Counted from the first letter of the stretch, positions 8,637 to 16,604 are shown. The stretch: DNA of 38,188 nucleotides from Deltaproteobacteria bacterium (GCA_005879535.1 VBKI01000090.1:1-38188); one strand, 5' to 3'. Translations and numbers: made by a program. The notes: generated by a model not told the origin, from the sequence alone.

Positions 8637-10250
8637 ATGCGGAAAAACGGTCGCGCTGCTCGATCGCCCACCCGCTCCAAGACACTGTACGCCTATCCTC
8701 GGAATGACGCAGAATCGTTTGCGAAGTCGTTGAGGAACCTCGCGGTCTGCCGCCTTGGCTGGTGGGCGCTGCGGACGACGGCGAGCGGGATGGCCCTGGT
8801 GCGAGACGGCGCGATCTCGTTCGGCAACGCACGGTGGCACGAGCTCGACCGGCCGGGAGATGGACTCGGCTGGGAGAGGCTGAAAACCAGCGCCGCCGCG
8901 CGCACCCAGCGGGGCTTGAGCGAGCTTGCGCTCGACCAGGCAAAACGGCTTCTGGCGCGCTCCCCGTCCAGGTGGAGTGTCATCCGATGCCGGTGTGCAG
9001 GCATCGATCAGGTCGTCGAGTTGCGCGCCGAGAAAATGGCTGGCGGGCACGGCATGGTCGTCGTTCTCGCGTACGACGTCACCGAACAGCTCCGGGCCGA
9101 GGCCAAGCTGCGCGTGGCGCAGGAGGCCCTCCATCGAAGCCACCGCATGGAGGCCGTTGGAGAGCTTGCCTCCGGGCTGGCGCACGATCTGAACAATGCG
9201 CTGAACGTCATGCGCATGCGGCTGGAGCTCTTCCGTCGCGAAGTGCCCGACGCGACCGGGAATGCCCATTTCGAGGCGTTTACCCGCATGGTCACCGACG
9301 CCGCAGCGCGCGTCCTGCGGATGCACGAGCTGTCGCGGAAACAGACCGACCCATCGTTCGAGGAGGTCGATCTGCGGCAGGTGATCGACGATGCCATCGC
9401 AATGGCTCGACCCGAGCTGGAGCAGCGCTCCGCTTCCGATGAAAGGCATTTCGACCTCCGCTCGAACGTCGGTGCGCTCCCGCCCGTGCGCGCGAATCCC
9501 ACGGAGCTCAAGCACCTGTTCGTCAACCTCCTCCTCAACGCGCGCGACGCGATGCCCGAGGGCGGCGCGATTTCAATCGAGGCCTCGCGCGAGGAGGATT
9601 TCGCGGTGGTCTGCGTCAACGACGAAGGAACCGGAATTCCCGAAGAACACCTGGAAACGATCTTCGAGTCGTTCTTCACCACCAAAGGCCCTCGCGGGAC
9701 GGGCCTGGGACTCTCCATGGCCCGGAGCGCGATGGCGCGCCTTGGCGGATCGATCGTTGCCCGCAACCGCAAAAGGAAAGGAGCGGAGTTCCTGCTCCGC
9801 TTTCCGCTCTGCACCCGGTCTGCCCTTGCGGAGCGCGCGAAGTCCGAGCAAGTCGTCCCGCACATCGAGAGATCGCTGCGCCTCCTCCTCGTCGACGACG
9901 ATCCGGATTGCCTGGAAGTGACCAAGGAAGTCCTGCGCGGCGAACCGCTCGAGATCGATACCGCGAGCAGCGGCACGGAAGCGTTGGCGAAGCTCGAGGA
10001 GAACGGCTACGACCTGCTGCTCTGCGACGTCGGAATGCCGGACATCAGCGGGTGGCAGGTGGCGCAAAAAGCGCGTGTGCGCCACCCAGCGATGCCGATC
10101 TTCATGGTCACCGGATGGGCGAACGAATTCGTCTCGGCGGAATCGCGGCCCGGTAGCGTCGACGGCGTCATCGCCAAGCCGGTCGAAATCGACGAGTTGC
10201 GCGCGATCATCGCGCGAACGGCGCTCCTGCCGGCGACACACCTCCACTAG
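8637..10250 (+). CDS. Hybrid sensor histidine kinase with C-terminal receiver domain
   Basis: A 537-residue soluble protein with no membrane segment. Residues about 45-150 look like a PAS-type sensor ([23 protein letters not shown]). HisKA carries [11 protein letters not shown] with phospho-acceptor His183. The HATPase domain has the N box ([10 protein letters not shown], Asn301), G1 (VNDEGTGIP), F box (FESFF) and G2 (GTGLGLS, 354-360). The receiver (415-530) has the acidic pocket at 420-422, phospho-acceptor Asp464 in [10 protein letters not shown] and Lys514 in IAKP. So it can pass phosphate from His183 to Asp464 and needs a separate phosphotransfer or regulator partner. None is encoded nearby. 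ATG 8637 has GAGG 5 nt upstream. It is divergent from the kelch lipoprotein gene. Confidence 0.92.
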   Translation: MRKNGRAARSPTRSKTLYAYPRNDAESFAKSLRNLAVCRLGWWALRTTASGMALVRDGAISFGNARWHELDRPGDGLGWERLKTSAAARTQRGLSELALDQAKRLLARSPSRWSVIRCRCAGIDQVVELRAEKMAGGHGMVVVLAYDVTEQLRAEAKLRVAQEALHRSHRMEAVGELASGLAHDLNNALNVMRMRLELFRREVPDATGNAHFEAFTRMVTDAAARVLRMHELSRKQTDPSFEEVDLRQVIDDAIAMARPELEQRSASDERHFDLRSNVGALPPVRANPTELKHLFVNLLLNARDAMPEGGAISIEASREEDFAVVCVNDEGTGIPEEHLETIFESFFTTKGPRGTGLGLSMARSAMARLGGSIVARNRKRKGAEFLLRFPLCTRSALAERAKSEQVVPHIERSLRLLLVDDDPDCLEVTKEVLRGEPLEIDTASSGTEALAKLEENGYDLLLCDVGMPDISGWQVAQKARVRHPAMPIFMVTGWANEFVSAESRPGSVDGVIAKPVEIDELRAIIARTALLPATHLH

Positions 10251-10264
10251 CAGGAGTGGAACCC

Positions 10265-10819
10265 CTATCGCGCCGGTGACGCCCAGGGGGAGTTGGCGAC
10301 ATGAAGCAGCAGCACGACCCCGCACGCTGCGAGTGCCCGCCCACCGTAGGTCCGATCGCGGCGCGAACCGACGAAGTACACCGCGCCGCAGACAACGATG
10401 AACACGAGCTCGAACCACCACCAGCCGTGCGGCCATCGCACCCACAAGCCGAGCCCGAGGTGCGAGTGCGCATGCGGCCAAAGCGCGAGGTCCGGAGGGT
10501 GCATCACGAAGTCGAGAACGAAATGCGAGAACACGGCGATCCCTGCCGCGAACGCAACTGCGCGGCCTCGGCGCAGGAACAGGAGCCCGAACAGCACGGC
10601 CCAGAAGATCGACGCCGCGAACGAGTGCGACCAGTCGATGAAGTCGAGCGAGAACCCGGGCGACCGTCCCGGCGTCAGCGACGCTCGTTCGAAGCCGAGG
10701 AGGACGAAGATTCCGAACAGCACGTCCAGGAATCCGACTCCGAGGAGCAGGGCCCAGGTCGGCGCGCGCGGCTGCGCCGTCTTCAGGGCGAGCGCCGCGG
10801 CGAAGTGGCCCGCGTACAT
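10265..10819 (-). CDS. Polytopic membrane protein, possible YdjM/DUF457-like hydrolase
   Basis: A 184-residue protein with five to six hydrophobic helices (GHFAAALALK, LLLGVGFLDVLFGIFVLLG, FAASIFWAVLFGLLFL, AVAFAAGIAVFSHFVLDFVMH, FELVFIVVCGAVYFVG, LAACGVVLLLHVA). His and Asp residues cluster at the helix ends (SHFVLDFVMHPPD, WPHAHSHLG), as in membrane-bound metal-dependent hydrolases of the YdjM/DUF457 group; the match is weak. The start ATG 10819 overlaps the TGA of the upstream small gene (TGATG), so the two are translationally coupled. A longer frame to 10888 runs through that small gene and is rejected. It is the last gene of the minus-strand operon. Confidence 0.75.
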   Translation of the reverse strand: MYAGHFAAALALKTAQPRAPTWALLLGVGFLDVLFGIFVLLGFERASLTPGRSPGFSLDFIDWSHSFAASIFWAVLFGLLFLRRGRAVAFAAGIAVFSHFVLDFVMHPPDLALWPHAHSHLGLGLWVRWPHGWWWFELVFIVVCGAVYFVGSRRDRTYGGRALAACGVVLLLHVANSPWASPAR

Positions 10820-10914
10820 CAGGGCGCCGCGCGCGGGCGGTCGAGCCACGCCAGGATGGGCACGGGCAGGAGGAACCCGACGAGGCAAAAGATGGCGAAC
10901 CCGGCCGGGGTCAT
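10819..10914 (-). CDS. 31-residue single-helix membrane peptide
   Basis: This short gene reads MTPAGFAIFCLVGFLLPVP, then ILAWLDRPRAAP and TGA. One transmembrane helix (about residues 5-24) is followed by a short basic tail. It has a strong ribosome binding site (GGAGG at 10920-10924, 5 nt before ATG 10914), and its stop overlaps the next start as TGATG. Both signs say it is translated and coupled to the membrane protein downstream. It probably serves as a small subunit or stabiliser of that protein, by inference from coupling only. No family recognised. Confidence 0.7.
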   Translation of the reverse strand: MTPAGFAIFCLVGFLLPVPILAWLDRPRAAP

Positions 10915-10919
10915 CTGCG

Positions 10920-10924
10920 CCTCC
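10920..10924 (-). promoter_or_regulatory. Ribosome binding site of the 31-residue membrane peptide
   Basis: Minus-strand GGAGG, 5 nt before ATG 10914. It is the main argument that the tiny frame is a real gene. Confidence 0.75.
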
Positions 10925-10951
10925 ACACCGGTTGCGAATTCGGGGACAGTA

Positions 10952-11281
10952 TCACCGCCCGAACAGCTTGCGTAGCTCGCGCTTGGCGGCGTCCAGCTTG
11001 CGGCGCTGCGCGGCGGAGAGCTTCCTGCCCGCGCGGTTCTGGTAGAAGACGAGCATCGACATCGCCGAGCGGAAAGGCGCGCTCTTGCGGCGTTTGCTCC
11101 GTTCCGCGCTCCGCTTCAGCGACGAAGCGATGGCCCGCGCGCTTCCTCGCCGGAAGACGCCCTTCTCCAGGTCGAGCGCGTCGCTGGTCTCCATCACCCG
11201 CCTCGACCAGTACTTCCCACGCCGCGCCCGCGTCTTCGGGGCCGGCTTGCGCCGTGCAGCCATGCCTCGCAATTTGCGCAT
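10952..11281 (-). CDS. DUF3175 family protein
   Basis: A 109-residue, very basic protein. After an Arg/Lys-rich start it shows the DUF3175 signature: YWSRRVMETSDALDLE, GVFRRGSARAIASSLKRSAE, SKRRKSAPFRSAMSMLVFYQNRAGR and a final KRELRKLFG. Members are small, predicted cytoplasmic and of unknown function; the charge suggests nucleic-acid contact. ATG 11281 was chosen over ATG 11263 because AAGGA lies 5 nt upstream. It begins 23 nt after the ROK stop, so it belongs to the same transcript. Confidence 0.85.
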   Translation of the reverse strand: MRKLRGMAARRKPAPKTRARRGKYWSRRVMETSDALDLEKGVFRRGSARAIASSLKRSAERSKRRKSAPFRSAMSMLVFYQNRAGRKLSAAQRRKLDAAKRELRKLFGR

Positions 11282-11304
11282 CCGCGTCCTTGGCGGCAGT
11301 TGCC

Positions 11305-12222
11305 TCAAGCGGGTGCCGTCGTCTCCGCCAACGCTCGCTCGACCGTCGTGCGCGACGCCTGGATCGCGCCCCACAACGCGCCATAGAGCTGCGCATCGCT
11401 GCGGAGCTTTGCCGGCATCAGGGGCGGCGGCATCTCCAGATATGCGCGGACTTCCTTGCGCACTCTGGACAGCAGCGCCGCGCCCGCGTCGCTCGTCCCG
11501 CCGCCGAAGATGATCGCCTGCGGATCGAGCAGCGCGCCGATGGCGACGACGGCAGCCGTGAGCTGCTCGATCACTGGCTGCGTGGCTCGCGCGAACCGGC
11601 GCTTGCTGACCGCCCGCGCCAGAGCCTCCGCGGCGTTGAGCTTCTTGCCGGTGGCGCGGCTGACGCGCTTCCTGATTGCGTTCTTGCCCACGATCGCGGA
11701 GAGATTCTTGCGCGTCCCTCCGCAAAAGAACGTCAACTCCCCTGCCTCGCCGCTGGCGAAATGCGCCCCTCGATAGAGCTGGCCGTCGAGAAACAGACCG
11801 GCGCCGACGCCGGTGCCGAGGGCGAGGAAGACAAAGGTGCCCATTCTCGTGGCGGCGCCGCACCACTTCTCGCCCAGGGCGCCGCAGTTCGAGTCGCGCT
11901 CGACGAAAACCGGAACGCCGTAGCGTTTCTCGAGGAGCGCCTTCAGCGGGACGTCGACCCAGCCTTCCAGATTGCCCGCGCGCAGTACTTTTCCTCGCGA
12001 GTCCACCGGTCCGGGCACCGCGACACCTAGCGCTCTCATCCCACCGCGTCCGCCCGGGATCGCGTCGATCTGCTCGTCGAGGACGGCGAGGATCGCTTCG
12101 ACGCCATCGTCCGCCGGCGTCTTGATCTTGTCGGCATACACGTCCAGGCCGCTCTCCGCTTCGCGGGCGAGGAAGGACATCTTGCTCCCCCCGATGTCGA
12201 CGGCCACCAGATGCGTCTTCAT
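11305..12222 (-). CDS. ROK-family sugar kinase-like protein with altered zinc motif
   Basis: A 305-residue protein of the ROK family (glucokinase, fructokinase, N-acetylhexosamine kinases). Seen: phosphate-1 loop DIGGSK (9-14), GVAVPGPVD (66-74), the sugar-site region ERDSNCGALGEKW with likely catalytic Asp110, and the phosphate-2 loop LGTGVGAGLFLDG. In standard ROK kinases this is followed by an E-x-G-H motif and a C-x-C-G-x2-G-C-x-E zinc site. Here the segment reads GEAGELTFFCGG: the His is replaced by Glu162 and only one Cys remains. Sugar specificity and zinc binding are therefore in doubt. It starts 2 nt after the PAP2 stop, so the two are coupled. A non-sugar substrate or a sensor role is possible. 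Confidence 0.85.
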   Translation of the reverse strand: MKTHLVAVDIGGSKMSFLAREAESGLDVYADKIKTPADDGVEAILAVLDEQIDAIPGGRGGMRALGVAVPGPVDSRGKVLRAGNLEGWVDVPLKALLEKRYGVPVFVERDSNCGALGEKWCGAATRMGTFVFLALGTGVGAGLFLDGQLYRGAHFASGEAGELTFFCGGTRKNLSAIVGKNAIRKRVSRATGKKLNAAEALARAVSKRRFARATQPVIEQLTAAVVAIGALLDPQAIIFGGGTSDAGAALLSRVRKEVRAYLEMPPPLMPAKLRSDAQLYGALWGAIQASRTTVERALAETTAPA

Positions 12223-12224
12223 GG

Positions 12225-12719
12225 CTATAGCCGCCCGAGCGCGGCACCAATGAATACGCCGAGCACCGTTCCCGCCGCGATGTCGGACGGCCAATGCGCC
12301 GCGGCGCGCAGGCGTTCGACGCCGATGGCGGCAACCACCGCACCGAGCGCGACCGCAACGACGATGCGGGCGCGCGGCGGCGAATCAATCCAGACGGCAG
12401 TCAGGAGCGCCGCGGGACCGGCGACATGACTGCTCGGAAAAGAGCGATGACCGTCGCGGCTGAACCGCTTCCATCCCGGCCGCGGCCGGTGCGTCGCGCC
12501 CTTGATCAGTCTGGCGCAGGCGTCGGCAGCAACGGGAGCAATCGCGACCCCGGCAGCCGGCCGCCCGGCTGCTCGCAGCACGACGGCAGCGGCGATGCCT
12601 TGCGCGGCCGTGGCCCAAGGCGAGCAGAGTTTCGCCATGAGTCGCGCGGTCTTTCCGGCCGGATGGCGACGGGCCCTCCAGGAGATGACGCGATCGAATC
12701 TGCTGATGGCGAGGTGCAT
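12225..12719 (-). CDS. PAP2-superfamily membrane phosphatase
   Basis: A 164-residue protein with the three phosphatidic-acid-phosphatase motifs: K73-x6-R80-P81 (KGATHRPRP), P-S-S-H at 95-98 with the acid/base His98, and R136-x5-H142-x3-D146 holding the nucleophilic His142. The usual Ser before that Arg is Glu135. The intervening helices make it an integral membrane enzyme. Relatives dephosphorylate undecaprenyl pyrophosphate, phosphatidic acid or phosphatidylglycerol phosphate outside the membrane; the substrate cannot be chosen from sequence. It is the first gene of the five-gene minus-strand operon and is divergent from the triple-RidA gene across 158 bp. Confidence 0.88.
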   Translation of the reverse strand: MHLAISRFDRVISWRARRHPAGKTARLMAKLCSPWATAAQGIAAAVVLRAAGRPAAGVAIAPVAADACARLIKGATHRPRPGWKRFSRDGHRSFPSSHVAGPAALLTAVWIDSPPRARIVVAVALGAVVAAIGVERLRAAAHWPSDIAAGTVLGVFIGAALGRL

Positions 12720-12877
12720 GAATGAAGTGTGGCCACCACCGAGCGTCCGGCAATCGGTAAAGCAACGCCTACAACGGCGGTTCGCGGCGCATCTCGACCC
12801 ACGTTTCGAAAAGTGGCGGGCGGCGAGATCTTCCTTCAGATGGTGGAGGCCGTCTGACGAAATCGGAGACCCGACCC

Positions 12878-14260
12878 ATGCGAATTGTTGCCCTTGCGAT
12901 GCTGGCGCTCCTGGCGTGCGCTCATGAGACTGTCAACGCTCCCGAAGCCGTGGCGCCCCCGGTTGTCGAATCCCTGCCCGCTCCCGCGCCTGCGCCGGCT
13001 GCTCCTGCCGTTCCTGAGACGGTCGCCGTGGCGACGCCTCCGCCCGCCGCTCCGCCTCCGGCCAGCATCCCCGTGGAACGCCGGGCAGTGCAGAGCGCCG
13101 ACGCGCCGAAGGCGGCCGGGCCGTACAGCGCCGCGATCCAGGCGCCTGCGGGTCGCGTCCTCTTTGTCTCGGGTCAGATCGCGGTGGACCCCGCGAAGGA
13201 TCGTCTCGTCAATGGAGATGCCGCCAAGCAGACCGCGCGCGCAATGGAGAATGTGAAGGCGGTGCTCGAAGCCGCCGGGTCCAGCGTCGACGACGTGGTG
13301 AAGACGACCATCTTCCTCACCGACCTTGCCGACTTTCCGAAGGTCAACGACGCATACGGCCGTTACTTCCAGAAGACGCCGCCCGCCCGCGCTATGGTAC
13401 AGGTGTCCGCGCTGTCCCGCGGAGCGCGCGTGGCCGTCGAGGCCGTCGCCATCAGCCGCGCGGGCGATTCCGGAGCGGCCGGTGGTCCCGTCACGGTGTC
13501 GACCGCTGGGGCGCCGAAAGCGATTGGTCCCTACAGCCAGGCAGTGGAGACCCGGGGAGGGTCGCTCCTGTTCGTCTCGGGCCAGATCCCGGTCGACCCC
13601 GCTACGGGCGAGCTCGTCCAGGGCGACATCGCCGCGCAGACAGAGCGGGTGATGGAGAACCTGAAAGCGGTCCTCGCCAGCGCCGGGGCCAGCTTCAGCG
13701 ACGTGGTGAAGACGAACGTCTACATGGTCGACCTGGTGGGAGACGGCACCAAGATGAACGAGACGTACGGCCGTTACTTCCAGAAGTCGTTCCCCGCGCG
13801 CGCGACGGTGCAGATGGCGGCGTTGCCGAAGAGCGCACGCATCGAGATCGAGTGCGTGGCTGTCACTCGCGGCGGCGCTGCCGGCGCCGTGGAGAGCCCG
13901 CAGGCTCCGAAGGCGCTCGGCGCCTACAGCCAGGGAATGGGCGTCAACCCCGGCTCCTTCCTCTTCGTCTCCGGCCAGATCCCGATCGACCCGGCCACGG
14001 GCCATACCATCCTCGGCGACGCCGGCGCTCAGACTGAGCGCGTGATGAAGAACTTGAAGGCGGTGCTCGAAGCCGCCGGCGCGGGCTTCGACAAGGTGGT
14101 GAAGACGACCATCTTCGTCGCCGACATGGCGGACTACGCCAAGGTCAACGAGGCGTACGGCCGGTACTTCAGCAAGTCGCTGCCGGCGCGCGCTACGGTC
14201 CAGGTGGCCGCGCTCCCGAGAGGGGCGCGCGTCGCGATCGATTGCCTGGCAGGGCTCTAA
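12878..14260 (+). CDS. Exported lipoprotein with three tandem RidA (YjgF/YER057c/UK114) domains
   Basis: A 460-residue protein, against about 128 for ordinary RidA. LLAC marks the lipidated Cys14, then a Pro/Ala linker to about residue 68. RidA domains span about 71-194, 207-331 and 341-460. Each has (A/G)-x-Y-S near its start, FVSGQI, a V-V-K-T-(T/N) strand, VN/MN-x-x-Y-G-R-Y-F and P-A-R-A. The Arg that binds the substrate carboxylate in RidA (Arg105 in E. coli) is kept in all three: 171, 308 and 438. The Glu120 equivalent is kept only in domain 2 (Glu323); domains 1 and 3 have Ala186 and Ala453. RidA is a cytoplasmic homotrimer that deaminates reactive 2-aminoacrylate-type imines at subunit interfaces, so three domains on one chain could form one pseudo-trimer, here outside the cytoplasm. 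GGAG precedes ATG 12878 by 9 nt. Confidence 0.93.
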   Translation: MRIVALAMLALLACAHETVNAPEAVAPPVVESLPAPAPAPAAPAVPETVAVATPPPAAPPPASIPVERRAVQSADAPKAAGPYSAAIQAPAGRVLFVSGQIAVDPAKDRLVNGDAAKQTARAMENVKAVLEAAGSSVDDVVKTTIFLTDLADFPKVNDAYGRYFQKTPPARAMVQVSALSRGARVAVEAVAISRAGDSGAAGGPVTVSTAGAPKAIGPYSQAVETRGGSLLFVSGQIPVDPATGELVQGDIAAQTERVMENLKAVLASAGASFSDVVKTNVYMVDLVGDGTKMNETYGRYFQKSFPARATVQMAALPKSARIEIECVAVTRGGAAGAVESPQAPKALGAYSQGMGVNPGSFLFVSGQIPIDPATGHTILGDAGAQTERVMKNLKAVLEAAGAGFDKVVKTTIFVADMADYAKVNEAYGRYFSKSLPARATVQVAALPRGARVAIDCLAGL

Positions 14261-14286
14261 GAAGCGACGACAGCACGACGACTTTC

Positions 14287-14310
14287 ATCGGGCGCCTTGG
14301 GGCGCCCGAT
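14287..14310 (+). terminator. Terminator-like hairpin after the triple-RidA gene
   Basis: A perfect 10-bp G+C-rich stem (14287-14296 with 14301-14310) closes a TTGG loop 26 nt after the RidA stop. No T-run follows, so termination strength is uncertain. Confidence 0.6.
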
Positions 14311-14394
14311 CGAAATGAATGACGCTCACCTCCGGGGACTACGCGTCGCTGCGCTTCTGATGGATCTTGAAACGCAGCGTCCACTCCTTCGCGG

Positions 14395-14604
14395 CTACCA
14401 GGTGACGTAGCGATAGTCGTAGAGGCTCGGCCGAAGTTCCCACGGCCCTCCCCAAGCGGCGAGGGCCTCCCTGGACCACCTTGGAGGGGGCGCTGACAGC
14501 GGGTGGGCCTGAACGGCCTCCGGAAGCGCACCGGGCGGGATCAGGGGAGTCGGCGCTGTGGAAGCGAAGAGAAGCAGCAATGGGACGATGGTCATGTAGC
14601 TCAT
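14395..14604 (-). CDS. Small exported hypothetical protein
   Basis: A 69-residue frame starting MSYMTIVPLLLLFASTAP, which is a good signal peptide, followed by a Pro-rich mature part with several Trp and aromatic residues and the end SLYDYRYVTW. A GGAG lies about 15 nt before the ATG, which is far; a second in-frame ATG at 14595 is also possible. No family recognised. It stands downstream of the MFS gene on the same strand, 94 nt from its stop. Confidence 0.45.
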   Translation of the reverse strand: MSYMTIVPLLLLFASTAPTPLIPPGALPEAVQAHPLSAPPPRWSREALAAWGGPWELRPSLYDYRYVTW

Positions 14605-14698
14605 GGCATGAGTTTGATGCTCCAGCGCGCCAAATCGACTCTGTCCGATGAGCGGCGACCGTCCGCGGACGAAACGACCCGAAATCATGAACGTCCTG

Positions 14699-15907
14699 CT
14701 ACTGCCCCTGCGCGTCACCGGAACCTTCCGAGCGCATCTTCTCGCGCGAACGTGCGGTCACGGCGATGAAGGGAATCGCCGCAATCTCGAGAATGACGGC
14801 AGCGAGAACGACCCAGACCAGGGAAACATCGTAGAGCCAGCCGAGCAGCGCGCTGCCCAACAGCCAGAATGTCCCATACCCGGCGGTGAAGATGCCGTAC
14901 GCGGACCCGCGATGGCTCGCCGGCACCATGGTCGCCACCGCCGCCGCGACGATGGATTCGTGGACGCCCATTCCCAGCCCCCACAGCGCGGTGCCGATGA
15001 GGGCCACCCACGTGCCTCCAAAGAATGCGAAGGGTGCGTACGTCGCGGTCAGCAACGTCAGCGGAACCAGAATCCAGAGGCCGAATCGATCGAACAGCTT
15101 GCCGAAGACGAGTGAGCCCGCGCCGCTGACGCCCATGGCGACCGCGTAGAACACCGCGGTCATGCTTCCGGGGAGAATCTTCGCCTTCTCGAAGTGGTAG
15201 GCGATCAGCGGGTAGTCGGCGAAGCCCGCCGCGACGAGCCCCGCGCCGGCGAGATAGATCCAGAAGCGGCGCGGCAAGCCCTTGCCTTCGAGAGGTTCGG
15301 CCTCGTGGCTCGGTTCGAGGTCCTCGGGCCTCGGATAGAGGACGCGCGCCACCACCAGAAGCGCGAGAGTGATTGCCGCCGGGATGGCAAGCACCGCGAA
15401 CGCCAGGCGATAGTCATGGCGCAGCGCCAGGATACCGGCCATCGCGAGCGGGCCGAGGAGCGCTCCGAACTGATCGAGCGCCTCGTGCAACCCGAACGCC
15501 CAGCCGTAGCCGCCCATCTCCTTGCCTGCGTGCGAGAGCATCACGTCACGCGGCGGATTGCGCGTGGCCTTTCCGATCCGCTCGAGAATGAGCAGGCCTA
15601 CGGCGAGCGGCCAATTCCCCGCCAGCGCCAGCAGCGGGACCGCGCACATCTGGACGACGTAGCCGGCAATGGTGATGGGCCAGAACTGCCGCGTCTTGTC
15701 CGCGAGCCTGCCGGAGACGACGCGGAGCGCGTAGCCGAGAAATTCACCGAGGCCGCTGGCGATGCCGACGACCGCGCCGCTCGCGCCGAGCGCAGCAAGG
15801 AACGGGCCGGCGATCCCGCGTGCGCCCTCGTAGGTGAAGTCGGCGAAGAGGCTCATCACGCCGACCAGCACCACGAACCGGAGCGCGCGCTTCCTCCTTT
15901 CGGTCAT
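14699..15907 (-). CDS. Major facilitator superfamily transporter
   Basis: A 402-residue protein with about 12 hydrophobic helices. The helix 2-3 loop has the MFS motif A form G-R-L-A-D-K-T-R, and the equivalent in the second half is G-K-L-F-D-R-F-G. The hydrophilic centre (LYPRPEDLEPSHEAEPLEGKGLPRR) is the cytoplasmic loop between the two six-helix halves. Substrate unknown; the layout is drug- or metabolite-exporter-like. It starts 16 nt after the hemerythrin-like gene and is surely cotranscribed with it. Confidence 0.9.
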   Translation of the reverse strand: MTERRKRALRFVVLVGVMSLFADFTYEGARGIAGPFLAALGASGAVVGIASGLGEFLGYALRVVSGRLADKTRQFWPITIAGYVVQMCAVPLLALAGNWPLAVGLLILERIGKATRNPPRDVMLSHAGKEMGGYGWAFGLHEALDQFGALLGPLAMAGILALRHDYRLAFAVLAIPAAITLALLVVARVLYPRPEDLEPSHEAEPLEGKGLPRRFWIYLAGAGLVAAGFADYPLIAYHFEKAKILPGSMTAVFYAVAMGVSGAGSLVFGKLFDRFGLWILVPLTLLTATYAPFAFFGGTWVALIGTALWGLGMGVHESIVAAAVATMVPASHRGSAYGIFTAGYGTFWLLGSALLGWLYDVSLVWVVLAAVILEIAAIPFIAVTARSREKMRSEGSGDAQGQ

Positions 15908-15923
15908 GGAAGAAGAAGCGCTC

Positions 15924-16592
15924 TCATCGAGGCGTGAACTGGTCGAGGTCCGACAGCCCGAACTGCTCCTCCAGTTTCGCCACCTGCGCCACCGCGCCTT
16001 CGAAGCCCTCGTTGCCGAGCTGCTTCTTCTCTTCCGCCTCGAACTGATCGCCCAGCTCGTCGTACGCCTTTTCGCCCATCAGATCGTGGAACGCCGGAAA
16101 GAGCACGGTGTCCTCGCGCGCCGCGTGCGGCCGGTACATGCGGTTGAAGACGCGGAGCAGCTCCGCCAGCTTCTTGCCATCGCCGCCATCGCACAGCTTG
16201 ACGACGTTTGCGGTGACCGTGCGGCCCGCCTGGTGCTGGCGACGGAGCGTGGCGGTCAGGTCCGTCAACTTCTCCGCCTTCTCCATGCGCGGGAAGATGA
16301 AGTTCTCCTCCAGCTTCTCGTGGTAATCCTCGATCACCTTGCGCACGATGCCGGCGCTTGCCGCAAGGGCATCGAGCGGCGGTTTGTCGCCGCTCTCCAG
16401 CCGGCGAGCCGCGTCGTCATAGATGAACATCACGCGCCGCAGGACGCCATGCTCGCGCATGAGGTCCTCGCCGGGTCCGACCTCCGCTTCTTTCTTCCGG
16501 GCCTTCTTCGCGGCTGCACCAGCAGGAAACGCGGCGACCAGATAACCCGCCCCCAGTCCGAACAGCACGTCCCGCCGATTCCGCTCGTCCAC
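15924..16592 (-). CDS. Hemerythrin-domain protein with Tat signal
   Basis: A 222-residue protein. Residues 4-27 (RNRRDVLFGLGAGYLVAAFPAGAA) form a twin-arginine type signal, so it may be exported folded with its iron. The four-helix HHE cation-binding domain shows REHGVL (His48), YHEKLEENFIFP (His91, Glu95), RQHQAG (His120) and PHAAREDTVLFPAF (His156, Glu160/Asp161), which are the expected di-iron ligands. Such proteins bind or sense O2 or NO or handle iron. The start is GTG 16592: AGGAGG sits 6 nt upstream, and the ATG two bases before it is out of frame. It leads a two-gene operon with the MFS gene. Confidence 0.85.
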   Translation of the reverse strand: MDERNRRDVLFGLGAGYLVAAFPAGAAAKKARKKEAEVGPGEDLMREHGVLRRVMFIYDDAARRLESGDKPPLDALAASAGIVRKVIEDYHEKLEENFIFPRMEKAEKLTDLTATLRRQHQAGRTVTANVVKLCDGGDGKKLAELLRVFNRMYRPHAAREDTVLFPAFHDLMGEKAYDELGDQFEAEEKKQLGNEGFEGAVAQVAKLEEQFGLSDLDQFTPR

Positions 16593-16598
16593 ATGACA

Positions 16599-16604
16599 CC
16601 TCCT
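16599..16604 (-). promoter_or_regulatory. Ribosome binding site of the hemerythrin-like gene
   Basis: Minus-strand AGGAGG, 6 nt before GTG 16592. It sets the start in front of the twin-arginine signal instead of a longer frame to 16661. Confidence 0.8.

Noticed and set aside
10265-10888. Longer start for the YdjM-like membrane protein
   Set aside because: The extra residues are Arg/Pro-rich and overlap the well-supported 31-residue peptide; TGATG coupling fixes the start at 10819.
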